Part shown: piece after piece, positions 42,601 through 55,400 of the stretch | How the letters are laid out: every line of letters starts with the position of its first letter | Position numbering within the stretch: the stretch's first letter is position 1 | Assembly (NCBI RefSeq): GCF_021134715.1 | Contig: NC_060022.1 | Span: forward strand, 749,001 to 813,000 | Direction of reading: 5' to 3' | DNA from: Daphnia pulex | Taxonomy: Eukaryota > Arthropoda > Branchiopoda > Diplostraca > Daphniidae | DNA: 64,000 bases | Translations under genes and position numbers: made by a program | The notes under the pieces: generated by a model | What the model was told of the DNA's origin: nothing | The model's input: the letters and a program-made list of their open reading frames with translations, nothing else | Database searches by the model: none

Positions 42601-45600
42601 TTAAAAATCTGTTAAATGACCCACGAGCTATTAACTTGGAAAGGCTAGAAAACAAAAGAGGTCTTATTCTTTTTTGTTTTTATTACATTAGATCTATAAA
42701 AATCGAACCGTTATATTTCGACGTGTTTTGGTTGGAAACTAGTAAAATACGGGGTTAATTGGATAACAATTTTTTTATCGCTTCTCTGAACCCTCGTGCA
42801 CAACAACACAATAGAATGGCTGCGCATATTAACGAAATAACAAAAAAAAATATAAATTGTATTATTAATCTATTTCCAGGATGGTTACATCACCATGTTC
42901 ATCTACTTGCCCGGAGTGTTCCAGAATGAATTCACGCCTTACATTAGCCAGATTATTCCTTCTATCCTGAAGGCGCTCGCCGACGAGAATGAGTTTGTCA
43001 GAGACACGGCCCTGCGCGCCGGCCAGCGCATTGTCAACATGTACGCCGACACGGCCATCATGCTTCTGTTGCCCGAACTGGAGCTGGGTCTCTTTGACGA
43101 CAACTGGCGTATTCGCTACAGCTCGATCCAACTGCTGGGCGATTTGCTGTACAAGATTTCCGGCGTGTCTGGTAAAATGTCGACGGAAACGGCCAGCGAG
43201 GATGACAACTTTGGAACGGAGCAGTCTCACAAGGCCATCATGGCCACGTTGGGCTCGGAGAGACGCAACCGCGTCTTGGCCGGCCTTTACATGGGTCGCT
43301 CTGACGTGGCCCTACTCGTCAGGCAGGCAGCCCTGCACGTCTGGAAGGTGGTTGTCACCAACACGCCCAGGACGCTGCGCGAAATCCTGTCCACCCTGTT
43401 CAATTTATTGCTGAGCTGTTTGGCCAGCTCGGTCTACGATAAGAGGCAGGTGGCTGCCCGCACCCTGGGCGACCTCGTCCGCAAATTGGGAGAGCGAGTC
43501 CTTCCGGAAATCATTCCCATCCTAGAAGATGGACTCAATTCGGACGAACCCGACACTCGACAGGTAAAAACCAAAATGAATGCCAAATTTCCCGATTCAA
43601 TTTGTAACCTCTTAACTATTTTTACTCCCATCTAACAGGGAGTCTGTATTGGCCTGTCGGAGATCATGGCGTCGACGTCCCGCGATATGGTCATGACCTT
43701 TGTCGACAGTCTGGTGCCGACCGTCCGCAAGGCCCTTTGCGACCCGTTGTCCGAGGTGAGACAGGCCGCTGCCAAGACGTTCGACAGCCTTCACAGCACG
43801 GTGGGCGGTCGAGCCCTCGACGACATTTTGCCCTTCATGTTGGAAGCTCTCAACGATCCCGAGCAGGGTGAGAACGCCCTGGACGGCCTTCGCCAAGTGA
43901 TGGCCATCAAACCGCGCGTCGTTCTCCCCTACTTGATTCCGCATCTCACGGCCCCGCCCGTCAACACCAAAGCGCTTTCGGTTCTGGCCTCGGTGGCCGG
44001 CGACGCTTTGGCCCGACACTTTAACCGCCTGTTGCCCGCCCTTTTGGCCGCCGTGACGTCTGCTGCCGGAACGCCGGCCGAGGCCCAGGAAGTGGAATAC
44101 TGCCAGGTGGTGTTGCTGTCTGTCCAGGACGAGCAGGGCATCCGCGCCATCATGGACGAGCTGTTGACTTCGACCAAGTCGGACAAGAAGGTGATGCGAC
44201 GGGCGGCCGTCTCGCTGCTGGCCGGCTTCTGCACCCACACGAAAGCGGATTACACGCAGTACGTGCCGCAGCTCCTGCGCGGTCTCATCCATCTGCTGAC
44301 GGACACGGATGCGGGCGTCTTAAACCCGGCGCTAGAGGCGCTGAATTCGGTCATCAAGACTCTGGACGCGACCCAACAGATGGCGCACGTCGGCGACCTT
44401 CGTCAAGCTGTTCGCTTTGCCATGAGTGACCTCAAAGGTCAAGAATTCCTGCCTGGCTGTTGTCTGGCCAAGGGTATCGCTCCTTTGCTGCCCGTCTACC
44501 GCGAGGCCATTTTGAACGGACCTCCCGAGATGAAAGAACAAGCCGCTCAAGGATTAGGCGAGCTGATTAAGTTGACATCACCTGAAGCTCTCAAGCCGTC
44601 GGTTGTGGCCATAACCGGACCGCTTATCCGTATCCTCGGCGATCGATTCGCTTTCGGTGTCAAGGTGGCCGTTTTGGAGACGCTGGCCCTCCTGCTGGCC
44701 AAAGTGGGTGCCCTCTTGAAGCCCTTCCTGCCGCAGCTGCAGACGACGTTTGTCAAATCGCTGAGCGATCCCAACCGTCAAGTCCGTCTCAAGGCGGCAA
44801 CGGCTCTCAGTCACTTGATTGTTATCCACACGCGGGCCGATCCCCTCTTTAATGAGCTCTACACCAGCATCAAGACGACGGACGATTCGTCCATCAGGGA
44901 GACGTCGCTGCAGGCCCTCAGAGGCGTTATCACTCCGGCCGGCGACAAGATGAGTGAGCCCATCCGCAAGTCCATCTTGGCCACTCTACAGTCGATGCTG
45001 TCGCATCCGGAAGACACGACTCGATCGGCCGCCGCCGGATGTCTGGGCGCCCTCTTCCGTCGCCTGCCCGCCGACGAGCTGGAAGCCCTGGTCAACGAAT
45101 GCCTGATCCACGACGATCCGTCGCTGGACTGGACGCTACGTCACGGCAAGAGCGCCTGTCTCTCGGTGGCCCTCAAGGAAGCGGCCGAACAGGTCTACAC
45201 GCCGGAATGGCGCGACAAGTTGCACCGCGTCCTTCTCAGTTATTTGGCGGCCGACCGGATTCCCATCGTGTCAAACAGCATCCGGGCCATCGGTTTCCTC
45301 TTCAAGCACCTGATGTCGAGCACTAGCGGCGGCAGTCCGGTCTCGTTTCCGGTCCCGTTGAGCCAGCCGTTCGCCAAGACTCTGAATCACGCCAGCAATG
45401 AAGTGAAGCAGCTGGTGGCCCAGACGAGCCACTATCTGGGCCGTCACTCTAAAACGGCCCTTCCGTCTGATTTCCTGAAAGTTTTGCTGCCGCAGCTGGT
45501 GAACGGCACCAAAGAGAAGAACACGGCCGTCCGGTCGGCCTGCGAGGCGGCCCTGGTGACCCTGCTGCGCCTGCGACACAATGACGAAACGCAGCAGCAA

Positions 45601-45726
45601 TGCGTCAACTTGCTGGATCCCGGAGCTCGCGACTCGCTCTCCGAGGTCATCTCCAAAGTCTTGCGCAAAATGGCCAGTCAACCCGAAACGAAAGAAGAGG
45701 AACTGGACGCTACGCTGGTGTCATAA
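36632..45726 (+). CDS. Gcn1: GCN1, ribosome-bound activator of the GCN2 kinase
   Basis: Giant HEAT-repeat protein that binds colliding or stalled ribosomes and passes the uncharged-tRNA signal to GCN2 (integrated stress response). Nine exons: 36632-36646, 36731-36839, 37072-37267, 37328-37513, 37577-38588, 38718-42085, 42167-42500, 42880-43563 and 43639-45726. They sum to 7992 nt, 2663 aa, against 2671 in human. Seen: start MDDKPLAKALKDLPLRVQ; HEAT arrays throughout; an eEF3-like central part (about residues 1330-1640, including NNYGDRKGAAYGIAGIVKGL); strongly conserved DGYITMFIYLP, LADENEFVRDTALRAGQR, ETASEDDNFGTEQS, ERRNRVLAGLYMGRSD and NTPRTLREIL; and an RWD-binding region by homology at about 2050-2430, containing SVVAITGPLIRILGDRF. 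Exon 6 is unusually long (3368 nt). All splice phases agree. Confidence 0.97.
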
Positions 45727-45740
45727 AAAAAGCAAAAGAA

Positions 45741-45746
45741 AATAAA
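45741..45746 (+). other. GCN1 polyadenylation signal
   Basis: AATAAA 15 nt after the GCN1 stop codon. This would give a very short 3' UTR; later signals are possible. Confidence 0.5.
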
Positions 45747-48700
45747 TCCGCGCACCCGTGTCTCGGCTTAACAACAACACAACAACAACATACAGGACAT
45801 GCACATCTAGACACACACCAACCTCAATCCGGGTCCATTTCTATTTTTTCCCCGATTCAAGGCGTGAGCTCTGTTCTCCTTGATCCCTCTGACTCTGTAA
45901 CCGATTCATTCTCTTCGCTCCTCGCATCTTTTTTCTTTTTGTTGGAAGAAATGAAGGAAGAGAAAAATCCCCCTCCTTATTCTTTTGTTGTGTTGCAAGC
46001 ACTCTGGCTAATAATGCTGATAGGAGATGCCTCGTCATCATCACGGAGGAGAGAGAAAAAGCACGCAATTTTCTTAGTTTTTTTTTTAATATTTTTTGGG
46101 TGAACGATGACGGGCCTGGAAGAAGTTGGAGAAGAACATGATATAACCTCTTTGCAAGTATGTTGATCGTGTTTAGCCATTTCTTGTTTTTGTTTTCAAC
46201 TCTTTTGATGATTACATTTTTTCGGTGAGGCTTAGAGAATAATATTCCAACTACACCATCTTGTTTTGGCGGATAGAGTTGAGGGGGGTTTGATTTCACA
46301 CGGGGCGCACAGCTGTGTGCTGTTGTTGTTGATGATGATGGACGTTGTGTTTGTAATAGAGTACTACGTGGTCCGGATCTATGGCGAAACTGTTATTTTT
46401 TTTTATTTTTTTCGGAATTTTCTCTCTCCCACGGAAGAGCGCCCGCCGCCGGCTTGTATTTTCTGAAAGGTGTGTAATTTGATCATCGAATGGGGAATCA
46501 ACAATGTCGCTCTCTTGTTCCATGTTGCTCTTTTGTTTCACTAAAAGGGGGGAGGAGGGCATCACAACCATGTCGTATTGGTTACGCTCGTCTTTTTCTT
46601 CTCTCTTCGTGTTGTTTCCCACATCGAAGCCCGGGCTGATTTTTATGCATTTCTTCTTCTTCTTCTTGTATCATTATTATTATTTTTTTTTTCTCTTCTC
46701 TATTCTTTCTGCGGCCGCCTGTATATAACAACTTCTTCTTCTTCCACGACGCGATCCACTGAGACTAATCGAGTTTTAGCGTTTTGGGTGGGGAGTTAAC
46801 GTTGGAGAGAAAAAAGAGATATAGTCTAATACGCCAAGTCTCCTTCTCTTTAGCTCTTAATGCTATACAACGACGAGATAAGGAGGACGACGACTCAAGT
46901 CCAGGTTGTTTCTCGAATGAAGCTCCTCTCTCTCTCTCTCTTTGCCCAGATGGCTAAGAAGAAACCCACACACACGCTTTGAAGAGAAAAAATTGTAAGT
47001 CAGAAGAAGAAGAAGAAGAAAGTCAACATTGCATTTGATTCGGTTTAACATGCCACGGCTGTGTGTGGAAATTTGGTGTAGGAGGCGCGGCGCGATGTAG
47101 TTGGGTCGGGAGAAGAAGAAGAAGAGTTAAGAGCTCGAGACGTTTCGTATTGGCCCTCGTCGCAGACACACACAGACACACAAAAACAGGATGAAGCTAA
47201 TCACAGTTGACCGCGTACCGCGAAGAGACCCCCTTGATTACAGAGTATCATTACATTAGATTACAACTCGTTTACATTTTTACGACGCAGCGCGCACACA
47301 CACATACACACACACACAGCCGGTGCCCCGTTCTTTTTTCTTTTTCTTGAGCTTCTTTTCTTCTTTTATTTTATTTTATTTTTTTCTTTTTAGTCTAAAA
47401 AAGCCGCCCGAAATCTTCTCTCGGATGAGCGCGCGCGGAGGAGCCGGCCTGCCCCGATCGCCGTGTGCTGGGCAAAAGAAAGAAAGAAGAATAATAGACA
47501 CATAGTTTTTCTTTTCAAACATAATTCCAGGTAGTTTGTTAACCGAGAGAGAGAGAGAGAAAAGTCGACATAGTATGCAAACTATTCCAAGGTCTCTAGA
47601 ACCTTCTTGTGTTTCTTTATTCATCATCATTTTTCTCTCTCTTTCTTTTCTTTATTTTTTCGCTTCCTCCTTCAAAGCCGGGCAATTATTGACTCTGGAA
47701 ACACCTATATATACACACACACCCTGGGTAGATGTAATCGTCAATGCAGACTCTCAGCACTAAAAGCCCCTCTACTCTTTTAATAAATTTAAAAAAAGGG
47801 AAAAGGTTTTTTCTTCTGTGGGTTGATATTTGAAGAAAAGAAAACGGGCGAAAAGATAAAAGAATGTTGAGAAAAAGAAGAAGAATATAGATTCTGTCGG
47901 GTTGGAGAAGAAGAAGAAGGGGTCCCACAGAGAGAAAAGATGCTGTCGGATTGCCGATAAAAAGACGTATAATCATAACCGGTAACCGCTCATTGTCCCA
48001 ACAGCTCACGCAACTTGTGTCTGTTGCTTCCTCTCTCTTCTTTTACAGACACACACACCGACTCTGGATAACATAGAAAAAAAGGACATAGTAAGTCTCT
48101 TTACGCCGAGAGTGTGTGGTCCGATTAAAAGAAAATTATTCAAAGGGAAAAACTTTTTGGGAGAAGAAGAAGAAGTGGGTTATGGATAGAGTCGCCGCCG
48201 CCACCGTCACCGCAGATTCTTATTGGTCTGGAAAAGAAGAAGAAAAACTCGCCCACAACAACACAGGTAGAGAGACCTGCTGGACTGGATATATAGGCCT
48301 CCTGTATAGACACAAACGGGTGAGAGAGGAGTGAAGAGAAAAAGAAATGGGCGCCAGGTGGGACTGCCATCGCCTGCCGCTCTCTCACCTGTCGTGTTGT
48401 GTCTAAGCCCCGTTGGGATCTACTAATACTAGGAGGAAGAAGCCCAGGAAGAAGAAGAAACACCCACCCACCCTTCCCCTTTTTTTCTTACCTGTACTAC
48501 TACACCTTCCACAGTTTCTCTCCTTTTGGATGTTTTGGCTTGGCTCCCCCCGAAAAAGGTTTTTCCAGCTACGCCATTTGCTGCTGCACAGCCCAGCAGT
48601 CGTGCTTCTCCCAGAGGCGAAACTCTTGTGTGTGTCTATTCCTTCTTCATCCTTACCTTCTTCTTCTTCTTTTCCTTCATTCCTTTACCTTTCGTCTTCA

Positions 48701-49456
48701 TCTTTGAACCAAGATGGCGGAGCGTATATCTACCTGGCCAAGGCCATCCACAGAGTCTCTCTCTGCAACCAACCAGGTAAAGAGAGAGAGAGGGGAGAGA
48801 GTCGAGGGCCCAGGAGCTTTGACTATGCCAGTCAGTCGAAATCCAGCCGCGTCCATGTCCAGCAGCTGCCGTCATTCGTTCTGACATTCTAAAGAAGAAG
48901 AAGAAAATATTCTATTCAACACGGACGTGTCTGTGTACATTTCATCCCTGGGCTGCTGCTGTTGATTTTTTTAAAAGTTTCGGTTGTGTGTGTTGGTGTT
49001 GGTGGTGGTCGTTTGTTTTCCTCCCGTCACCAGTGTGCCCAGTGCGTGCGTGATAGCACTTGAGGGGGCCACTTGGCACGTTGAAAATTTGGTATTCGGT
49101 TAACCGAATGACTCTAGCAGCCGACCACTCGGTTTAGGACGTGCTGTCCGTCGACAAAATTTCGTCGTTATTATTTTCTTCCAGCTGTTGGCCAGCAGCA
49201 GCAACAGCAGCAGCAGCTTCGTTATGTCGCTGCATTCTCCCCCCTGCGTCTGCGTGATTGTCAACTAACACTTTTGATTGGCTTCCAAGTTTTGTTCGGT
49301 GGTTTTGTTTTTATTTTCTTTCTGGAAGGAAATTCTTCCATCCTGAGTGTCTTCTGTGCCTGTGCTGTGTGCCTGTGTGTGTAGTGCTGCTGCCATTTTA
49401 GCTGGAGCTGACATCATCTTACCTTATTCTTCACAGCCCCCGACCTACCTGTTGTC
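45747..49456. other. Microsatellite-rich spacer between GCN1 and TTC28
   Basis: 3.7 kb dominated by TTC/GAA triplets, TC/GA runs, CA runs (for example 47297-47321) and T runs. Open frames here are Phe/Ser/Leu- or Lys/Glu-rich artefacts of these repeats. The TTC28 promoter and 5' UTR must lie at the right end. No independent gene seen. Confidence 0.5.
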
Positions 49457-52400
49457 ATGTCGCTGCGTGATTCTTCCGAGGTAAGCCCCTTTCTGTCAAA
49501 ATCACCCGTTTCTTCTTCTTATCTACCATTTTGTCATTATTATTTGCTTCTCGGCGGAAATACAGTTGGGATGAAACGAAACAATGTTGTTGCAACAACA
49601 ACACTATAATAATTCTCCATCAAAAGGAAAAATAACAACAAAAAAGGTTCAACTATTTGCTCCGATTGTTTTTTTTTTTCCTTTTTTCTCCGTTGTTTCA
49701 TCACATTTCTCTCTCTCTCTCTCCCACTTCTTTCCTGTTTTTATAGCGCATTTTTATTTTTTATTCGTCCTTTGCGTTAGTTTCGACCGAAAAAAACAAA
49801 AATGTGTATAATAATAAAATAAGGAGTCGAAAGAGGATGTCTTTATGATTACGATTATGATTATTTTGGTGGTTGTGTTTTTAAAACAAAAAATTAAGAA
49901 GGAAAGAAAAACAGTAAAAATATATAAGAAAAATGGGAGAGAGAGAGAGAGAAAAATCGGTGTCCGGGATATGAATCGAGGCTCCCGCCCCACACACACA
50001 CACACACACACACTCCAAAACGGAGAAGAAGAAGAAGAAGAAGAAGAAGAAGAAGAAGAAGAAGAAAACACCTGTGGGTCGTAGGAGCAGAGAAAGAGAG
50101 ACCCCAGCCGGGCGCCCGCGTTGCATTCCAAAGCAACGCGCGTAATCAGTCGATCGGTTGCAAATTCCTCACTAGCTCATATATAGATAGCACAGCAGTT
50201 ATTTCAGCTATACCTCTTTTTTCTCTCTTCTCTTATAAGCTCTCCTCTCTTTCTCTGGTCGGTTGTTCGTTTTTCTGTTTTTGTTTCTTCTTCATCATCA
50301 TCATCATCATCATTTTCTGATTCTCGTGTAACTTTATATTCCTGTCAAGTTTCTCTGTTTGAACTTTTGAGAGAGAAAAAGGTAAAAGAAACAAGTCTGC
50401 GCGCAGTAGCAGCAGCTCAACATTTTTTGTTGATCAAATTGCCTTTAGCCGGCGATGATTATCTTGGCATCTTCCAGTTATTTGTATGTTTTTTTCTTTT
50501 TCTTTTGGCTTGAACATATTTCTCTGGCGGGTTAAATTATCAGACCGAAAGGAATTCACGCTCGAATGCTTTGCAAATTTCGTCACTTCGTCGCCCTCTT
50601 CAGTTTCTTTTTAAAAATTCAATGACAATGTCCACCTCCTCCTGAATGGGAAATGTATGAACAAAAAAGATGAAAGAACATTCCGATGACACTGACACAC
50701 GTTTGACGTTTTGATTATTTTTTTTTTATTTTGATTCTTCGCCCAGTGGACAGTGTTGTTGTTGTTGTTGTTGGGTGGCTGAATGTTTGCCACGCCAAAG
50801 ATGACAAGTTTTTCGTCTGCTGGCGTGGCCAATATTTTCAATTCAGGATAATATGGAACTCTGGTTGAGAGCAACAGATCTTTTTTTTTATTATTATTTC
50901 TTGAGAGCTAGTTAGGCGATTTGATTGGAAGGAGCACACGCAACGCGGAAAGTTGCTGCCCAGGACGCGAGGGGGAAGATAGACGTGGTGGTGGTTGCCC
51001 AGGAAGCAATAAAACCGGTCGAACTAGAACTAATGGCGTTCTCATTTATTCAGTTTTGTGTCTGTGTGATTGGAAAAAAGAAAAATACGCGCATAGGTTT
51101 GGAAATAACCGAACGACACTCACACGAGATTTTTACAGAAAAGATTTGACGTTTTCATTTTTTTGACTTGACCGTAGAAATGGCCCAAATTTATTCCAAA
51201 AATGGAAAGACAAAAAGTTCAATGTCCGCCAAATTTTCCTTGTGTTTTGTTTTTATTTTTAGCTGTTGCATCCTATTAGACACATGTGCATGACGTAAGA
51301 GAAAAATTGAAAAAATAATTTCTATAAATAGGATTTTGATTTTGATTTTTCTTTTGGAGGTTGATGGCTATCGTCGATCGATCGGCCTCCCCCGTCGCTT
51401 CTCAATCTCATCTGCTGGTGGATTCTCGTGTACAAGGCGAGATGGCCGTCTTAGATTATTTTTTTTCGGTTCAAGAAGAAGAGGAATTGTTCCTTTCCTG
51501 CTGATTTCTTGGGTGTCATATTCTTAATAAACGTGGAATATCAAATGAAGAGAGAGGAAGACAACGTACACGGACAGTACGTGGAAATGGGGGGAGGAAC
51601 TCTTTGACAGGACGTTGGGGTCGTCTCTCCTGGACAGCCAAAATAACAATAAAAAGAAGAAGAAATAATAACGCCGGACGAGAGAGTAGTGGCTGGGATT
51701 ATGAAATATAAACGCTTGTCGTGTTTCTTCTTCTTCTTCTTCTTCTTGATGTTGTGTCCTCCCTTTCATTTCCTCTTTATTTTTATATTTTTATATTTTC
51801 TTGTGTGTGTTCCAGAGATAGGGCGGAGACGGGACGAAAGAGGTAGAGAGAGAGATAACCCCTTTTGCCCTGAACGAAATGTCTTGTGCGTGTAATCGTA
51901 TCTCATCTCCGCGCGGCTATATGGGGGGAAATTTTATTTAAAAATTTTTCTTACAAAATCCGGGAGTTTGTAATTCTTTTATATTTTTCTTGGAAGTTGT
52001 AATGTCCATTGTGGATCCCTTATTTCTATATAAACTTGGCTAGTCCCTCACGTTTTCATCTTCTTTTTTTCACGTGTTTGTACGCGTCTTTGTAGACATA
52101 CAGACGCAAACACATTTCATAACCTCCCTCTCTCTCTCTACCCTGCTGTCTGCAACACGCATCGGCCTATAGGTCGAAGGTAGGCGGGAAAAGCAACTGC
52201 TGCCCCCCAACTTCTTCTTCTTGGTGAAGATGAGGGAGAAGAAAATCAGTAAAAAGGAACGGCCTTATTTCTTTTCCCCCCTTGTAATATTCTCAACCTT
52301 TTCGGAAAAGAAGAATAACATCTACTGGTGGTGGTAGAAGAGAACTCTGAAAGATAAAAAAGAAGTCGAAAGAATATTATAAGAAGAAGAAGGGGCGCGC

Positions 52401-55400
52401 TTCTTCTATATCTTTTCTTCCGTAAGGTAATGACATATCCCCGCAAGGTGGGAGTGATCGGGTCCTCTCCAACGTGGGTAGGAGGAGGCAACTTCTTCCA
52501 GGGATAAAATTAAAAAAAAGGTAACCAAAAAGAACAAAATAAAATAAAACTACAAAGAAAAATGAGAAAATGAGAGAGAGAGAAGGTCGAAAAATAAAAT
52601 TGGAAAAACCGAAAAACCACCGCCTCTTCTCCGCCAAAGTTTTTTACTGAGTTCCTTTGGCTCATTTTCGATTTTTTCTCTCTCTCGGCCGTTGGCTCCT
52701 TATTATTACGAGTTTTGATGCTATTCGACAGGAGCTCCTCTATACGCTAGCTGCTGGCTGGAAATATCTCAAAGATTAGATTGCAAAGGCGTATAGGACT
52801 TTGAGCGCTGTAAAGTCATTTCCATCCATTCGAAATCCAACCAAAAAATCATTTTCCAAAATCGAAAGCGAAAAAAACCAACTTTCTTTCGTGTGTCTTG
52901 CGTGAAGGAAAGCGAAAAATAGAAGAAGATTTTCAACTTATACACATATATAATAGACGCCAGAGAGAAAGAAAAACGGACGGACAGCGGCTGGGCTGCT
53001 GCTGGGCTCCTTGACGCGCGCGCTTCTATTTGCCCCGCCGCGGGGCTCTTTTCTCTTCTTCTTCTTCATTCTTTTTTACTTGTGTATATGAATACATCGA
53101 GCGAAGAAGGAGAAGAGAAGAGACTATATACATGTATATCTGTTATTTTTATTTTTCAAAGAGAGTACGAAACCCCGCCAAGAGCAGAAGCAACTAGGAG
53201 CATACAGATAGGAGCTGCTGCTGCTGCTGCTGCTCAAAAGCCTAAGCAGCTTTTATATCTTCTTAAAGAGCTGTTGCTTCTTCTTCTTCTTCTTTCAGTT
53301 CTGGTTTTCTTCTTCTTCGGGAGCTTGAGGAATGCAACGTTGCCGCATTCTTATTCCCTTTCTTACCTCCCGACGTGTATTACTCTCCAGGGCACACGGA
53401 TATTACGACTTGTTCTACTTCTTCTTTCTTTTTCTTGGCCGGCTGCTGAGATTGTCGTCATCCAGCAGCAGCAGCAGCCACCACCTGATGTTAAAAATTC
53501 AAAAACCCAAAACATCACACCTTTTGTTTTGCCTTTATTATTTTTACCCCATCCACCTGTGGTCGGTCTATGGCCGCCATCGCCGCAGTTGGAAATATTT
53601 TTAAAAATGGCGGAGAAAGAGATTTGTGTGTGTGTGTGATATAATCCGCTTCGTTTTGCTGCTGTGGAATCCGGAGCCGGGCCTCCTATAGCGGTACTAC
53701 TTGGCCGGTAGTTGTCATGTCCGTGAATCATTGACAGAGCAGTGTAGCTGGGAGCTACCATCTCTCTCGTATTTTTTGGTGGCTACAAGTTTTTTTCCCG
53801 ATGTTGTAAATACCTGCACTGATGATGGGCGACGTGCTGGCCGAGCGTGCGGCGGTACTTGTTGCTATTTCACACGTGACGAATGGGACAGCCATCATTT
53901 CTCACTCGGCTGCTGGAAATCAGAGAAAATAAAAGAAAAAGAAAAAGAATTCTCTTTCTCCCCTGGAAAATGTTCCGAGTATTAAGTCCTTTCCTTTCCT
54001 GGGCGCGATGATTTATAGGTTAAGCTGTTGAAAAGGAAGGATTTGAAAAATCGCCTCACTTGATTGACAAATGCCATCTGACAGCTCTTGCCTCTCTCTC
54101 TCTCTGCTGGCCAATGCTGGCATTTCTCTCTCTCGTCGGCTACTGCTGCTGGATTATTGTATATTCATTGATGAATCTCCAGGCTTCCCTCTTTTTTTTA
54201 CTTAAAAGGAACTGCTGTACACAAATCCGGAAAAGAAAAAAAACAAAATCAAAATCTTTTTTAATTTTTGTTTTTCCCACCGCAGAAGAAGAAGAGATTC
54301 TTTTTGGGTGTTGTGTGTGTGTTGTAAACTGAAACACTTGGACTAGTTGGCGCATTCCATTCCGCTCGGTTGCACGTCATCCATTATTACACACGGGAGA
54401 CTACATACAGACGCAGGGGGGGCCCCCACAATCATCAAATATTTTCCTCTTCTCTTTTTTAAAATGCCAATAATAAAAAGAAAAAAGAAAAAATTTCCAC
54501 TTATTTCCTTGGAGCTATAAAACCCCCCCAAAAAAGAAATGAAATAACCCAAGTATTTTATATATTTACGCCGTCGGGTGAGACCGTGTAATGGAGAACT
54601 GCAATTTCGTATTTTTTCGTCTACCGGTGGGTCCACTGCGCTCTCGTCGTCTTGTAACTGGACGAAAAAATATTATTACGCAAGGAGCACAAGGGGGATG
54701 AAAAAGATTTATACAACATCTCAACAATTTTGAGGTTTCTTTTTTCTTTTTCTTGTGTTTGTCCGCTTGTCGAATCGTCTTAATGGGTCGAGCGTGTGGA
54801 TGGAATTACGACTGCCATTTTCAGACTTATATACTATTTATATTACCTTTTTTTTAAATATTATTATTATTATATAGTAGCCCTTGTGTTTCAACTTTTG
54901 GCTTTGTCGACTGGGCCGGCTGCTGCTGTTTTGTTCGACCAACAGGAAGTTTTAGCTAATAAAATGGACACGTTTTTTGGGTTGTTTCGTCTTTGCACCT
55001 GGATTGGTGTTGCGACACTGGCGGCCGTTATTACCCTCCCGCCCAGGAATTTAAATTTTCGTCCGTTCCCATTAACCGAAATGGCCCGTCAACACGTTTG
55101 TAATCATCGGCTTGATATCCATGTCAACCGACAAACGAGTAGAAAGAACAAACCAGTCACCTGTTTTTGAAAAATAAAAATAAATAAAAATTTCCAGGGT
55201 TGAAACTGTTGCAAATAAAAATCCAGGAGGGGGGCTGCTGGCGTATACTCGATGAACTTTATTTAACAACAACAACTTGTTTGTTGTAGGCTCTTGTGTG
55301 TGTGTGAAAGATTTCCTCTCTGTTTCGTTTATTGACGGCGGTTTCTCATTTCTGTCCAGAGGCCAAGGTGATTGGGTGAAAAAGAGGTGGACTTTGCTCT

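Noticed and set aside
43612..44292. 226-aa open frame on the minus strand
   Set aside because: It is antisense to the strongly conserved last GCN1 exon, whose plus-strand frame aligns with the family throughout; it is a codon-bias shadow.
48413..48892. 159-aa plus-strand open frame
   Set aside because: Driven by GAAGAA and TTCTTC simple sequence (Lys-rich then Ser/Phe-rich); probably TTC28 upstream or 5' UTR sequence.
53082..53639. 185-aa plus-strand open frame in TTC28 intron 1
   Set aside because: Composition follows the CTG and CTT microsatellites (poly-Leu and poly-Ala runs), with no domain and no splice-linked continuation.
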